Positions 33,048 to 46,005 of a stretch of 64,000 bases of DNA are shown in pieces. The stretch lies in the NCBI GenBank assembly GCA_023678885.1, contig CM042955.1:39647088-39711087 (forward strand), read 5' to 3'. Source of the DNA: Pogostemon cablin. Its lineage: Eukaryota > Streptophyta > Magnoliopsida > Lamiales > Lamiaceae. Position 1 is the stretch's first letter. Every line of letters begins with the position of its first letter. Made by a program: the position numbers and the translations under genes. The notes below the pieces were generated by a model. That model saw only the letters and a list, made by a program, of their open reading frames with translations, did not search any database and had not been told where the DNA came from.

Positions 33048-34420
33048 TGTTGGCATTTGGATCATTTGGTTAACGTGAACCGTTAGGGTTCCATGCGTTT
33101 CTAAATTAGTGGAAGCAAGAAATTATAGTAACATATTACATTTTCCCAGGGTATGTTGAAGAAAAAAATTCTCGCCGGTAGCCTGCGCAGCCTTATGACT
33201 TAGGGCATAACTTTCTCATTCGATTTTCTTTTTGAGTGATCTACATGCCAAAACGATACTATTTTTCGTGGGTGGGTTTCCAACAGAGTATCACACTTCC
33301 AGTTTGGACTTACACATGATTTTAGAAAAATCATGGAAGTTGATGGATAGAAATAGCAAACGACCTTCTGGTCTTCTACAGTATTCCTAAGCTACGTCTT
33401 GACGTTGTATGTGCAACGATATACAAGACGATCTCAGTTTACAACCCTAACCTGTCTTTCAAATGTATAGGAAAGTAAAACTTATTTCCGGATTGATGAG
33501 ATTGGCTATTATATTAGCTACAGCAGGGACCAGGAGGAGAAATTAGGGTTTGAGCCTCCATTGGGTTTAAGCATCCAAGTTTATCCCAAATTACTTAAGT
33601 CCAATAATAATCAATTAGTCCACTAAAAGTATTATTGGACTGCCACCATAATCCCAAATTACGTTATAGACTCCTTCTTATTATGAGCCCGTTAATTTCC
33701 CCGTGTTTAAGATTCAATGCCCATTAATTAATTAAGTTACTGACAACTTCATTAATTAATATATTTACCAAGAGTAGTCAACTCAACCTTATTATCATGC
33801 TGAAATAAATCCACCTGCAGGGTTTACATGATAATCATTATGATTTCCTCAAGGGGACACCATCAGCCAATTCCGTTAGGACACAGATTCCTTCTACAAT
33901 CAACAACACACCATAGAGACAGTATCATCTCCAGACTCACCAAGCATATTGATTTAATAATTAAATCTCACCCATTGATGAATCAAGGATATAAATACTG
34001 GCTTACGTGTCGAGATTATTGTATAGGGATTAAGAGTACAAACTTTCATAATAACAGAGATCAAATTCTATTATATAGTCAGTATAAACCGAACGGTCTC
34101 ATAGCGGTCATGTTCAATACAAACAAATGCACTAGTGTAATTTTATAGTCAAGACAGACTAATGCCTAATCACACTACAACCATAACAATAGATAGTCCC
34201 CGTCTATCTCGGTTGTGAACATTTGTTTATACTTTATAAGGAGCCGATAATATGATCTTCCGTGTGATGCCGCACACCACATTATGTACGATATTAAGTA
34301 AATGGACTTTTGCAATAATATTATTGCAAACATTTGATCACATGATTTTCATTTCAAATAAATTAAATTGTTAAAACATTGTTCATACAAAAAGCTAGAC
34401 TTTCAGTATACAATTCAACA
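33048..34420 (-). repeat. C2 3' LTR
   Basis: 1373 bp, left copy; ends ...CAATTCAACA. The reversed polypurine tract ATCTCCCACTTATAC follows at 34421-34435. Confidence 0.9.
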
Positions 34421-37400
34421 ATCTCCCACTTATACTTAAAAACTATGATGCCATATCTGCTATCATACATCTGATTTCCACTCCTACTACATGACCATTA
34501 AAAACTTTCACCTTACGGTCTTTGTAAAAGGATTACTAGGTTATCATCCAATGCAATCTAGGCGACAACAACCTTCCCGTCATCATACGATCTCTCATAT
34601 CAGGTAGTACTAGCTATCAATGTGTTTAGTTGCTTTATGGGCTCGTGATTCCTCAAGTTTGCAACAGCACCATTACTATCATAATAAATTGTGATAACCT
34701 TGGGCAAACTCAGAATTACATCTAAGTCCACTATGAAGTTTCTAGAACCATACAAATACTTTAGCTTCCGCAAGGCTCCAATATTATCATTTTTTCATGG
34801 TGGAGTATAAAATATATTTTTCTATAACACTCCTCCATACTATGGATCTACTTCCTAATTTAAACATATAATCTTGAGGTGGATTTACTACCCATGATTT
34901 GAAAATCCAAATCTATGTAACCATCAAGAAGTAATGAATCAGTCCGATAAGCTTACATATTATTTCCAGTCCTCTTCGGGCAATTCAAATATGTCTTACC
35001 ACAATACAATATTCTTGTTCCGGATTACCTTGATATTCACTGACTATGCCATAGGCAAAATAGATATCTTATCTCGTGCATAGCATCCCATAGATTAAGC
35101 TTCCTTATTGATGAAGCATAGGGAACTGCCTTTATCTATTTTATCTTCTTTTGTGTCTTAAGACACAAATTCTTAGATAAAGTCACATGCTAAAACGAGT
35201 AAGGATTGTATCATTTGTGAAGCTTTAGATAAGCACAACATCCTATCATGTGATCTTTATAACCATGATCGCAAGGATATATATTTTGCTTCTCTTAATT
35301 CCTCATTTCATACTACTTTATTAACCATACCCATACGCCCGACAATACTATTTCATTATTTCCAATGAGTAAGATACCATCTACATACATATAAGAAATA
35401 CTACCATGTTTCTACCACTCTTTTCAACATACAAGATCCATCCAAGCATTGATTAAATCCATATGACTGGATTTCCTTATCAAAATAGATATTCTATGAT
35501 CTTGAAGCTTGCTTTAGTCCATCAATGGATACTTTTAAGCTTAATCTCAAAATGCTCTCAGCCCTTTCCAATGAATCATTCTGGTTGATCCATATAGATG
35601 TTTTCCTCAAGACTTCCAATCAGGAAAGTTGTCTTGACATCTATTTGCTTTACCTCATATTTAATATGAGCAGCAACATATAAAAGAATCTGGATCGACA
35701 TAATGAGATCGACTTTTAATTTTGTAAACCTACATATTCAAAGGCTTTTACACCATTTGATGGTGATACAAGCCCCCATATTTAATTTCAGAAAATATTA
35801 CAACTTGCTAAGATGCCGCATTTTGATCATGTAGTGCTTTGTCATGTACATGGGTCGATTACATATTTACTAGGGACCAAGTCTGACGACTCTCTCAAAA
35901 TATAAATCTTTTCGGTTATCTAACAACCCTCCCACTATGACAAGACACTACATGCAATTGTGTATGAGATATGACACGCGATGTATTTTACTTGTGGTAT
36001 ATCCTCTTGTAGTCTTGGTACTAAAAATTTTGTTTCCCTTCTCACACTTTTAGAATAACTTATACATGGATTTGTAATTTATGACATAGTCCTTTCCAAA
36101 ATATAGTGTTCATGTTAACAATCACTTTCTAATCCTTTTGGACTATTAAATAAACTACCCTTCATTTTTCTAGGATATCCCACAAATATCAATTCGACAT
36201 GTTGTTTCCAAGACTTACCCATAAAATGAATTTAATAATTCCAAATAATTCATCACCCATCTAACCATTATCATAAGAGTCTTATTCCTTCTTTTCGGCA
36301 CACCATTCAGCTGGGGCATGCCCGTTGTATTTAATTGAGATTCCATATCATCTTCTGATTAATAGCTCCTAAACTATCCTAAGAGGTACTCGCCATCACG
36401 ACTAAATCATAATGACTTGATATATTTTCCATGACGCTTCACCGCATCAGTGATGTACTTCTTGAATTTAATCATAGTACTTAGACTTACAGTGCATCAA
36501 ATAAATATATCTTGTTTCTAGAATAATCGTAAAATAAAATGATGAATATTCATAACCACCTCTCGCCGATATAATCTTAGGATCGCTTAAATTAGAATGA
36601 ACCATTTCCAACATATGTTTTCATGGCTCTATACCCCTTTGCCTTGAAAAGGCAATTAATCATTTTTACTTCCAAGTAAGACTCACTAGTTCGATAGTTT
36701 CCACTTCCAATAAACCTAACGGTCCATCGGCTATCATTTTCGAATCATACTTAAGTAAAATGATATAGTCTTAGATGCCAAAGACATGTTTAGTTCATCT
36801 CTGAAGGTTCCTTTCTCTTACTAAGTTTAGAAGATGCATTATTAACTATTATTTGTTGCATCCATAGGATAAACATGATTTAAGAGTGTACAAATTGTCA
36901 CTATCGTACCATAATAGATTATAGCTCCATCCTTCATTATAATGACCATGTTATTTAAATGAAATAGAGTATTCATCCATAAATCCATAAAAATTGAAAT
37001 AAAATTCTTTCTATGTAAATGTACGTAAAGATAATTTCTCAAAATCAAATGTTTATTCCTATCAAAAGATAAATAAACAACTCCCACTGCAACAGCCACT
37101 ACTTTCGTAGCTTACCCATGTATGTAGTAATCTCATCATCACTTAGTTGCAGGCTAGTGATTTTGGTATATACACACAACGTGTCAGTAAACGCCATCAC
37201 TAATCACGCTTCAGCAACTAGTGAACAAGATACTATCCTTGTTCACCTCTTGATGAAATTGATTTTCTTTCGCCACATATTTTGTCAGAAGTTTCCCACC
37301 GAATACAACTTCTTGAAATTCAGGTGAAACTTGCTCAAAAAGTTAAGGCAAACAATGAAAAATGAATTGTGCTAGGTTTCCCCTTCAATTTCTATTCCAA

Positions 37401-37700
37401 GTATTTCCAATTCATTCATCAAGTTAACCATGACCTCTTGTCTTTCTAATTATTCAAGTATTTGAAGAGTCGTATATGACCATCATATTTCTATGAACCT
37501 CTCACCTCTTCACTAAAGACTTAAATAGGCACTAGAGGGCATTCTTAGTGAGGACACATTTTAATTTTCTTAAGCAGTAAGAATTAAAACCAAGATTATT
37601 TTCTAATCATTTATTATGGACCAGTAAATATGCTTTTCTTTAGTTAACAATAGCGAAATAAATTATTCGAAAATTCAGAGAATCAAGTAAATAAATACGA
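34421..37700 (-). pseudogene. C2 copia gag-pol, heavily decayed
   Basis: Minus-strand copia polyprotein remnants, parallel to C1. The clearest part is the pre-integrase stretch at 36842-37099 (VAVAVGVVYLSFDRNKHLIL, then RKNFISIFM), the usual copia region between protease and integrase core. Reversed integrase lies near 36000-36700 and reversed RT near 35400-35800, with RNase H at about 34480-34830. Every domain carries many stops. gag traces lie at about 37300-37560. Not functional. Confidence 0.75.
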
Positions 37701-39955
37701 CGATCAAACTCTTCGAATTTAAATTTTATGTTGATTCCCTCAATAAAAAATATAAAATAAATTCACCAACATCTCAAGCACCATGAATTTGCATGCCATG
37801 TTAGTATGGACATATACAAACCCGAATATTCGCAAGAGAAGGTTTTATCATTAATTCCATATGTCATAATTAACCTTATGACTCAATGATTAATAGTCGG
37901 TTGTCCTTTTGCCATGCAATTTAATAGAAGTGACTCCATTGAGGAGGATACATATTAATTGCACCTAAGTGTATACCATTATTTGATACTAAGTACGTTA
38001 CCCAAGCTTGTGTGCCTTAGAGTTGGAGAAGTCCACACGCACTCAAATAATTTTCTATAACCATCAATTATTAATTTGTACCGGTGATCCGCAGATAAAA
38101 CTCATCCGTTGGGGAGGAAGGCACTATAACCGACTCATAAGCTTATTTGCATCACATTATAAATAATAATTATTTCATGAAATTTATTCCAGTAATCCAC
38201 AAATAAAACTCACCCATTGGGGAGGAAGGCACTATAACGAACTCATAAGCTTATTTGCATCACTTAGTAAATCAATAATGGAGGCCGCAGGATCATGACC
38301 AATCCCTCTCCCATTTAGTTATTTAACAAGAGGGTTCTTGCATGCATACAATATAACAAATATAAAATATGCAAATAAGCATGCTATTATTACGGCAAAT
38401 AAGGCAGTAAATCAAATAGCACATGCAATTCAAATATATAATAATAATTGACAAGTAAAAATAATTATAACAATTATATATAAGGAATAAAAATTGCCGA
38501 AAATAAAAGGTTGACTTGGTCAACCATCTACCAAATAAACAAAACTTGCGCAACAAGTTAGATTTCTTTGGGCCCAAGACAACTTCCTCATGGTTACACG
38601 ACAACTGGAAACCACCAAGAAAAATGGCGCCTCTCCAGCCTTCTTTCTCTCTGCCGGAGAATTGTAGCCTGCTGGAAGACTAGTTGCGAAGCCACACATC
38701 AAAAACTGGGAATCTGTGTGTCAAGTTGCCGATCCACTGCCATTTATCAATGACTAGCCACCGACTTTTCGATCATGCCAGCCCTCTCCCGTAGTAGCCT
38801 ACCGCCGATGTATCATCATCCAACTTGAGCCAACTGTGGAACGCCTGCCTTCCAGCATCGTATGGCAGCCATGCCTTGCTGGGTTCCAACATCGCCAGCT
38901 GCCAACCGTGTGATAGGGCAGCAACGCCATGACTTCCATCGTCCGACTGGCGCCATCTCATGTGACTACCACATGCCGGTGATCACGTGCCGCTCCAGTG
39001 CTGTGTGAAGATAGCAACGATCATCGCTATGAAGCAAGGCATGACTAGCCCAGAACACCCACGACCCGTCGGCGCCCCTGCCAATCTATTTTTGTGCATG
39101 AAATTTCAAGTGGCCATCGCCGGCTCCATCCTATAATCACCGATAAAGATGGGTATGAGCTTGGTGTAGATCCGACAAACCAGATTCAAACAGAAGATGC
39201 AGACTTGCTTGGCTTCACCACAGACCCGATCAGAAATCTTGAGGACCTGACCAGAAATTATGAAGTCCCAATCAAACCTTACTAGAGACCCGATCGGAAC
39301 AACGTGTTGCTTGTCGAACATCCGTATGCCTACTTCTGACATCATCTGTAAGGAACTCGCTGCTGTCGGGATCTTTCTGCCACCAAGCCTTTGTCTAAAA
39401 CTGCCCAGCAATAGCCTAGCCTTGCATGACAATAGCGTCGCATCTCCTCTAGTTTCTCGATCACCCGTGGTTGTTCATCAACAACCCTTTCATCTTCAAT
39501 CGATGATTGTGACCCTCACCATCATACAATATGACAGATTATGTTCGTTAACAATCAGGCTTCATCTCTCATCAGTGAATTTACCGTCGTAAACAACCAC
39601 CAACCACCGTCGCTTAAATGCACTGTCCACAAGACTAACAGCCGCTGATTGTGCTCAGTTTCGTCAACTTTCACAGTCAGATGCGCATGTCCTAAGCAGC
39701 CTTTCAACCACAAGCCAGCGCTCACCATTCTTCGATGCCCAAGCCCGTGCGAATCATGAACCATCCAGCCTTTCTCTAGCTGTCAGATGATCCAACTCTG
39801 CCAGTAAATTTCACCGTGATTGTCCATGCGGTGATCGTGTCTATGGTGTCGAGCAATTAGGGTTCCAACAAGTTTGAGAATAAACCCTAAGTTCTAGAAC
39901 CACATTATCCACTGAAACCCTAGCCTAACGTGTCAAGTTTAGCCTTATAACCTAC
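37700..39955 (-). other. C2 leader region
   Basis: Non-coding leader, reversed. AT-rich near gag, with the two-unit repeat (38085-38275), then GC-rich from about 38560 to 39800. I see no clear match between this GC-rich part and the GC-rich part of the C1 leader, and no recognisable protein. Confidence 0.55.
38085..38275 (-). repeat. Two-unit tandem repeat in C2 leader
   Basis: Reversed counterpart of 17810-17990: two units with ...AACTCAT(C/A)CGTTGGGGAGGAAG-type cores and CTTATTTGCATCAC. Confidence 0.7.
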
Positions 39956-39967
39956 GCTCTGATACCA
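39956..39967 (-). other. Primer binding site, initiator tRNA-Met (C2)
   Basis: Plus strand GCTCTGATACCA is the reverse complement of TGGTATCAGAGC, a perfect initiator-tRNA-Met site, two bases from the right LTR. Confidence 0.9.
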
Positions 39968-39969
39968 AT

Positions 39970-41355
39970 TGTTAGCATTTGGATTTATTTGTTAATGTGA
40001 ACTGTTAGGGTTCCATGCGTTTCTAAATAAGCAGAAGCAAGAAATCATAGAAACATATTACCTTTAACCAGGATATGTTGAAGAAGAAAAATTCTCACTA
40101 GTAGCCTGCGCAGCCTCACGAATTTGGGCATAACTTCCTCATCCGATCTTCATTTTGAGTGATCTATGCGCCAAAACGATCCACTTTTCTGTGACTTTCT
40201 AACGTTGTATCACACGTACATTTTAGATTTACACAATATTTTAGAAAAATCATTAAAGTTGATGGACAGAAATAGCAAACGACCTTTCAGTTTTCTATTG
40301 TATTCCTAATCCACGTCTTGACATTGTGTGGGCAACGATTTACAAGACGATCTCAGTCTACAATCCTAATCTATCTTTCAGGTGTTTTGGCATGTAAAAC
40401 TTATTTTCGGATTGATGAAATTGGCCATTATATAGGCTACAACAAGACCAGAAGGAGAAATTAGGGTTTGGGCCTCCATTAGGCTTAAGCATCCAAGTTT
40501 AGCCCAAAACTTATACTTAAGTCCAATAATAATAAATCAGTCCACTAAAGAAGTATTATTGCACTGCCACCCTAATCCTAAGTTACGTTATGGGCTCCTT
40601 CTTGTTATGAGCCCGTTAGTCTCCCCGTGTTTAAGATTCAATGCCCATTAATTAACTAAGTTACTGACAACTCTATTAATTAATATATTCTATTAATTAA
40701 TATATTTACCGAGAGTAGTACTACTCAACCTTATTATCATGATGGAATAAATTCACCTGCAGGGTTTACATGATAATCATTATGAGTTCCTCAAGGGGAC
40801 ATCATCAACCAATTCCGTTAGGATACAGATTCCTTTGACAATCAACAGCACACCATAGAGACAGTATCATCTCCCAACTCACCAAGCATATTGATTTAAT
40901 AATTAAATCTCACCCATTGATGAATCAAGAAAATAAATACTGGCTTAAGTGTCGAGGTTATTGTATAGGGATTAAGAGTATGAACTTCCATAATAACAGA
41001 GATCAAGTTCTTTTATATAGTCAGTATAAATCGAACGATCTCATGGCAGTCCTGCACACAAATGCACTAGTGTAATTTTATAGTCAAGACAGACTAATAT
41101 CAAATCACACTACAACCATACCAATACATAGTCCCCGTCTATCTCAGTTGTGAACATCTATTTATATTTTATAAGGAGCCGATAATATGATCTTCCGTAT
41201 GACGCCACACACCATATTATCTATAGTATAAAGTAAATGGACTTTTGCAACAATATTATTGCTAACATTTGATCACATGATTCCCATTTCAAATAAATTA
41301 AATTGTTAACACATTGTTCATACAAAAAGCTAGACTTTTAGTATGCAATACAACA
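39970..41355 (-). repeat. C2 5' LTR
   Basis: 1386 bp, TGTTAGC to ATACAACA. It contains a local 17-bp duplication near 40670-40700 (ATTAATTAATATATT repeated) that the left copy lacks. Confidence 0.9.
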
Positions 41356-41360
41356 GTCTT
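41356..41360. repeat. Target site duplication of C2, right copy
   Basis: GTCTT, matching 33043-33047. Confidence 0.92.
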
Positions 41361-42041
41361 TGCATGTATTTTCATTCTGTTTCCTATAATCCATACACAT
41401 ACGCCATCCCATATGAATTCTAGTGGCTAATGTCTCTCCATCATCAGCTTTCACAATAGTCATGCCCCCTTCTTAGCTACATCATGCAATGGACTTACAT
41501 GGGGAGTATCACTAATGGGAAAAATAATGCTTGCATCTATCCACATTAAGATTTGCCTCCTAATCACCTCTTGAATGGCTGGGTTAACCCTTTGTTGATT
41601 CTGAATGCAACCCTTAGCTTCATCTATGAATCTTATTTTATGCATGCAATATGATGGATTAATACCTTTCAAATCATGAAGAAATCATCCAATAGTAGAA
41701 TTATACTTCCTAAGCACATCTAACATCTCTTCAAGTTGATAATCCGTAAGAGAAGAAGATACAATTACTTGATAAGTTTCATTCTCGCCTAGATAGGCAT
41801 ACTTCAAGTATTCTGTTAGTGGCATCAACTCCTCCTTCTTTTCTTCCTTCTGTGAGCTCTCTCTATCCAATGGTAGGTACTGCCAAGTCCACTTGACCTC
41901 TTCAATCTTGGTTCTTTTTAGTTCAAATCTATCATCTCCTAAAGTAAGTAAGCTTTCAAGAAATTCAATACATACCTCATTGGAGAGCTCGTTTAGCTCC
42001 GTGGTGGGAAAAGTAAGAGACTCCGCCAAGCATGTCTATGG
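41361..42041 (-). pseudogene. pol: E3 Athila pol, part b: RT start and protease-RT spacer
   Basis: Minus strand, upstream half of the E3 RT. It shows ISDTPHVSPLH, VNPAIQEVIRRQIL and GINPSYCMHKIR, plus the protease-RT spacer (ELSNEVCIEFLESLL), all parallel to E1 7440-8110. Several frame breaks. It stops abruptly at about 42041, where E4 LTR sequence begins with no target duplication; protease, gag and the 5' LTR of E3 are missing. Confidence 0.85.
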
Positions 42042-42574
42042 AAATTACGGATACCTCGTCCCGAAAGGGGGAATGATCTCAACTATGGAGGTCTTACTTA
42101 AAAGCCCTCTCGACTATTGAATCTTGGAATGATTCAATTTGATGGAATTAAATGGGTGGAGAATTGTTCAATGGTGGCTTTCATGGAAGAGGGTATTTAT
42201 AGTAGTAAGGGTGAGAGAAATTTTAGTGAGTTTTCAATATGGGACAAGTGGCTTCATGTAGTGGTAGAGTGAGAGGACTTTGTGGTAGGTAATCAATGTG
42301 GGATAATTTAGCTCATGGGACCAAAAAGGGATTTATAACAAATTTTTTTTGGCCCGTTCTTACTCCTTTCAACTCCAAATCGAGCTCCGTTTTCTCCCAC
42401 ATCGTCCTCTTCACTTGTAGAATCCAATTTTATCAAAATCATCCATTTTTCTAAAAAAATAAACAAAAATACCTTTATCCAAATAATCAAGCAATTAATA
42501 GTATTTTATTAAAATCATGCTCTATTAAAGCCACAAAAATCCACTTAAAATCTAGGTGAATTTCACACCGATCA
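42042..42574 (-). repeat. E4 3' LTR, truncated
   Basis: Matches about 45066-45607 of the other LTR; roughly 900 bp of the left side is lost at the junction with E3. Confidence 0.85.
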
Positions 42575-44140
42575 AACTCCCAAACTTAAAGTGTTGCTCG
42601 TCCCCGAGCAACGAAAGAAAAGAAAGAACGTGGAGGGGAATTCACCTAGAATTGAATCAAGATATATCAATGAGATTGAGTCACTTCAAAGCTATTTCAA
42701 TTCAATCAAAACAAGCGACAAGACATCAATTTAAATGTATACAAGTTAAGCTTAAGAAATATGCAAGCAAGTGAGACTTCCACTACTCCTCTCTAGATTT
42801 TGCTTTTCACTCTCACACTCAAAGGTTGTATGGGAGAATTGTATACTCTCAAAATCAATTCAAATTCATGTCATTACCATATGCTTGCCAAAGGTCAAAA
42901 AGGTCTTTAATGGGGTTGTAATGTAGGCTCTTTGGTCTTGGGTAGGAAAAATTTTAGGAAAAGTAAGCTCACATTAGTACAGAATTTAAGTTGATTGATC
43001 ACTTCAACCCTCATCCTATCTTTTTCTCTTTTCACCTTAAGAAAATGTAATCTTCCATCCGACACACTAACAAACCTTTTTTTTTTTACTTATTTCCATA
43101 TTGAGTTTCTTCTCTCTTTTCCCTAAGGGCTCTCTTTCCGTTCTTCTAATTGAGCTCCTTTATGCTTCTTTTATACAAGCTTCACTCAATTTTTTTTCCT
43201 CAACCTCCATTTTCTTTACTTCATCTTTTCTCCCTCTTTTCTTTCACTTTCACCATTTCACTCTTTCCAAAATCTCTTGTAAGCTCAATTTAGCCACTTC
43301 ATCCCCATTAGTCCTCTACTAATCGACAAAGGTAATTAGGGTATAAAATATAAATAAAAATGGCTAAATTTATAGGTTGCCAAAGAAATAAGGATAATAA
43401 GGCTCAAAGGGGCAAACTTCTATATAATTTCATTTGGTAGGATCGATTTGGCTAAGTGACTTATCAAAGCAAAGATGACCTTAAATCATTTCCAACAATC
43501 TTCATATACGTGTAGTTTCAAGAAGACACAATGACAAGTTCTAGAATGCACAGAAAAGAATGATGCACTCAAGAAAAGAAAAACTCTTTAATATTATGAT
43601 TTAAAGGCTCAAAAGCTCACGGGCTTATAGTAGTGAAAGAAACACAAAATAAACACAAACCATAACTCAACAAGTACATAAGTAAAAATCCATCTCATCA
43701 CAAGTTTCAACTAAATATCATAATTTTAAAAATTCTCACAATAAAGCACGAGAGAGCCAAGAAAGATTTCTCCTTATTGAAAGCAAAAACAAAGAAAGGA
43801 GAAAAAGTGTGCCAAAGAAAAGAGTAAGGACTTAAATGTGCGCCGATGCAATATGCTTAAGTAGGAGTTCATCGATGTAATTTTTATAATTCAAACTGTA
43901 GAAAAGTCAGGTAACAAACGACATGTCCCCCCAAACTTGAATTAGACAAAGTCGAATTTAAGTTGAGAAGATATTTTTTTTACCTCAATTTGCACCACTC
44001 CTTTGCTCTTCAAGGCTAATACCATGGCACCACACTTTTGTCCCGAAAAACACAACCATAAAACAAAAAAATAAATCAAATAAAAAAAATATCCCTATCC
44101 TAATACTCAACAACACCCAAAGTCACAACTACAACTAAAT
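42575..44140 (-). other. E4 internal non-coding region
   Basis: Reversed polypurine tract (AACTCCCAAACTT, 42575-42587), hairpin (42593-42612), conserved spacer block (43448-43497), low-complexity T/C-rich sequence near 43080-43270. Open frames here are composition effects. No domains. Confidence 0.7.
42593..42612 (-). other. Hairpin upstream of E4 polypurine tract
   Basis: Minus strand GTTGCTCG-GGGA-CGAGCAAC: perfect 8-bp stem with a GNRA-type loop, the cleanest of the four copies. Confidence 0.75.
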
Positions 44141-44142
44141 TC

Positions 44143-44158
44143 CCCGGCAACAGTGCCA
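44143..44158 (-). other. Primer binding site, tRNA-Asp-like (E4)
   Basis: Plus strand CCCGGCAACAGTGCCA; minus strand TGGCACTGTTGCCGGG, one change from a standard tRNA-Asp site, two bases from the LTR. Confidence 0.85.
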
Positions 44159-44160
44159 TT

Positions 44161-45607
44161 TGATTGGTCGTTAATAGTTGGGATGACCAATTAAAGAATT
44201 TATCGAACCACGGGAAATTTAGGATTCGTGGCCTTCAAGTTATAGTCTCGTATTAGTTAGGGACGACCGAAAAGAGAGAGATAAAAAGTATAAAAAGAAA
44301 CTAATTACAATATTTTTGAAATTTTAATGCAAAGGAAGTTTTTCATGATGCACTTTCAATCGATAAATCATGCAACACATCTAATTGCCTCCCAATTTAA
44401 GCTATCATAGTAAGAGCGATCACAAATTCCACCTAAACTCTCTTTCGAGATGAAGAGGATGTAGTCCGTTATAAAGACCCCAAAATAGCACATAGGATCG
44501 ATACCATAGGAAACACCTCCCAATAGGTACTAAATACACGTATGAGTTCCCTAAAAGGTACTAAATCATAGGTAATACTCCCTTTCTAGGTACTATGAAT
44601 TCACTAAGGTTGGGTTCCCCTCACTAGATTAATTGATCTCTCGATCTAACCTCTCTAGTGTCCACTTATGTAGTTCTAAACATGAGAGGTCGCCTCCAAC
44701 TCTTCCCACATTAATTCGCATAACCCACATGATGAAATGATTCAATTAATTCCTAAGACACATAATTGAACTCTCGTTCTAACCACATGCACTAGATAAT
44801 TAACCACATAAATCAAACATATAGATTAAGCAATTACGCATTCATAAATGAAACTAATCAAAGCCGGGATCACAATTTAAAAAATATCACGAATTAAACC
44901 ATAATCTAAACATCACTTAAACATCCAAAATATAGAAAATAAAACGATAATAAGTAGGATTAGATTTCACCGAATGAAGTTTTTACATCCACCAACTCAT
45001 CCTTTCCTTGGTGTCCCCACCTTCTTGAAAAGCTTTTAAAATCCTAATCTAGAAAAAATATTTAAAACTACGGATCCCTCGCCTCGAAAGGAGAGGGATC
45101 TCAACTATGGAGGTCTTACTTAAAAGCCCTTTCGACTATTGAATCTTGGAATGATTCAATTTGATGGAATTAAATGGGTGGAGAATCGTTCAATGGTGGC
45201 TTTCATGGAAGAGGGTATTTATAGTAGTAAGGGTGAGAGAAATTTTAGTGAGTTTTCAATGTGGGACAAGTGGGTTCATGTAGTGGTAGAGTGAGAGGAA
45301 TTTGTGGTAGATAATCAATGTGGGATAATTTAGCTCATGAGACAAAAAAATAGAATTTATAACAAATTTTTCTTTGGTCCGTTCTTGCTCGTTTTAACTC
45401 CAAATCGAGCTCTGTTTTCTCCCACATCTTCCTCTTCACTTGTAGAATATAATTTTATCAAAATCATCTATTTTCTGCAAAAATATACAAAAATACCTTT
45501 ATCCAAATAATCAAGAAATTAATAATATTTTCATTGAAATCATGCTCAATTATTGAATTAAAGCCACAAAAATCCACTTAAAATCTAGGTGAATTTCACA
45601 CTGATCA
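44161..45607 (-). repeat. E4 5' LTR
   Basis: 1447 bp, plus-strand ends TGATTGG and CTGATCA. Contains three reversed AGGTACTA motifs (about 44526, 44552 and 44588). Confidence 0.88.
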
Positions 45608-46005
45608 TGCTGCAACACAGCTCGAGTCGTGTCAAGGTTTCTCGGTCAACATTCACTCAAAATGGCACATGAGTCGTGTGATGACGCGACCAAAGGGTGG
45701 CCATGTTGGATGTTTTGATGTCGTCGAACGACTACTTCTTATAGGCCCGTGTTCGGTACATGGGCCGTGTGCTGACACGGCTCATGTACCCTACACGGGC
45801 GGCCGAGTTCATGCTGCCCTATTTTTTCTTCCTTGTTTTATCTCCCGTCTCCATTTTTGCTCCGTTTTCTACGTATGATTAAGTTCATTCACACACATTT
45901 CCATGAAAACACATAACACTACCAAAATACACATAAATACGGAAAAAATAATACGAAAATGGACATGAAAATACACTAAAATCTCAGTAAAAATATCACT
46001 CATTA
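45608..46005 (-). repeat. E5 3' LTR, truncated by E4
   Basis: Matches 57757-58156 of the full LTR; 1153 bp are missing on the left. Contains the ACGAGTCGTG-type array (about 45620-45810). Confidence 0.88.

Larger units (their letters stand above)
33048..41355 (-). mobile_element. Complete Ty1/copia element C2, reversed
   Basis: 8.3 kb with LTRs 33048-34420 and 39970-41355, exact 5-bp duplication GTCTT, reversed tRNA-iMet primer site next to the right LTR, and reversed polypurine tract next to the left LTR. Internal 5.5 kb holds a decayed gag-pol and a long leader. Same family as C1 but more diverged between its LTRs and internally. It splits the E3 RT domain. Confidence 0.92.
42042..45607 (-). 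mobile_element. Non-autonomous Athila-related element E4
   Basis: A truncated 3' LTR (42042-42574), polypurine tract, about 1.6 kb of internal non-coding sequence, tRNA-Asp-like primer site, and a full 5' LTR (44161-45607). No gag or pol is recognisable. It keeps the conserved 3' spacer block and the pre-polypurine hairpin. It inserted into the E5 LTR: element 5 sequence begins immediately after 45607. Confidence 0.82.

Noticed and set aside
43080..43322. Open frames in the T/C-rich part of E4
   Set aside because: Composition-driven, low complexity, no domain similarity.
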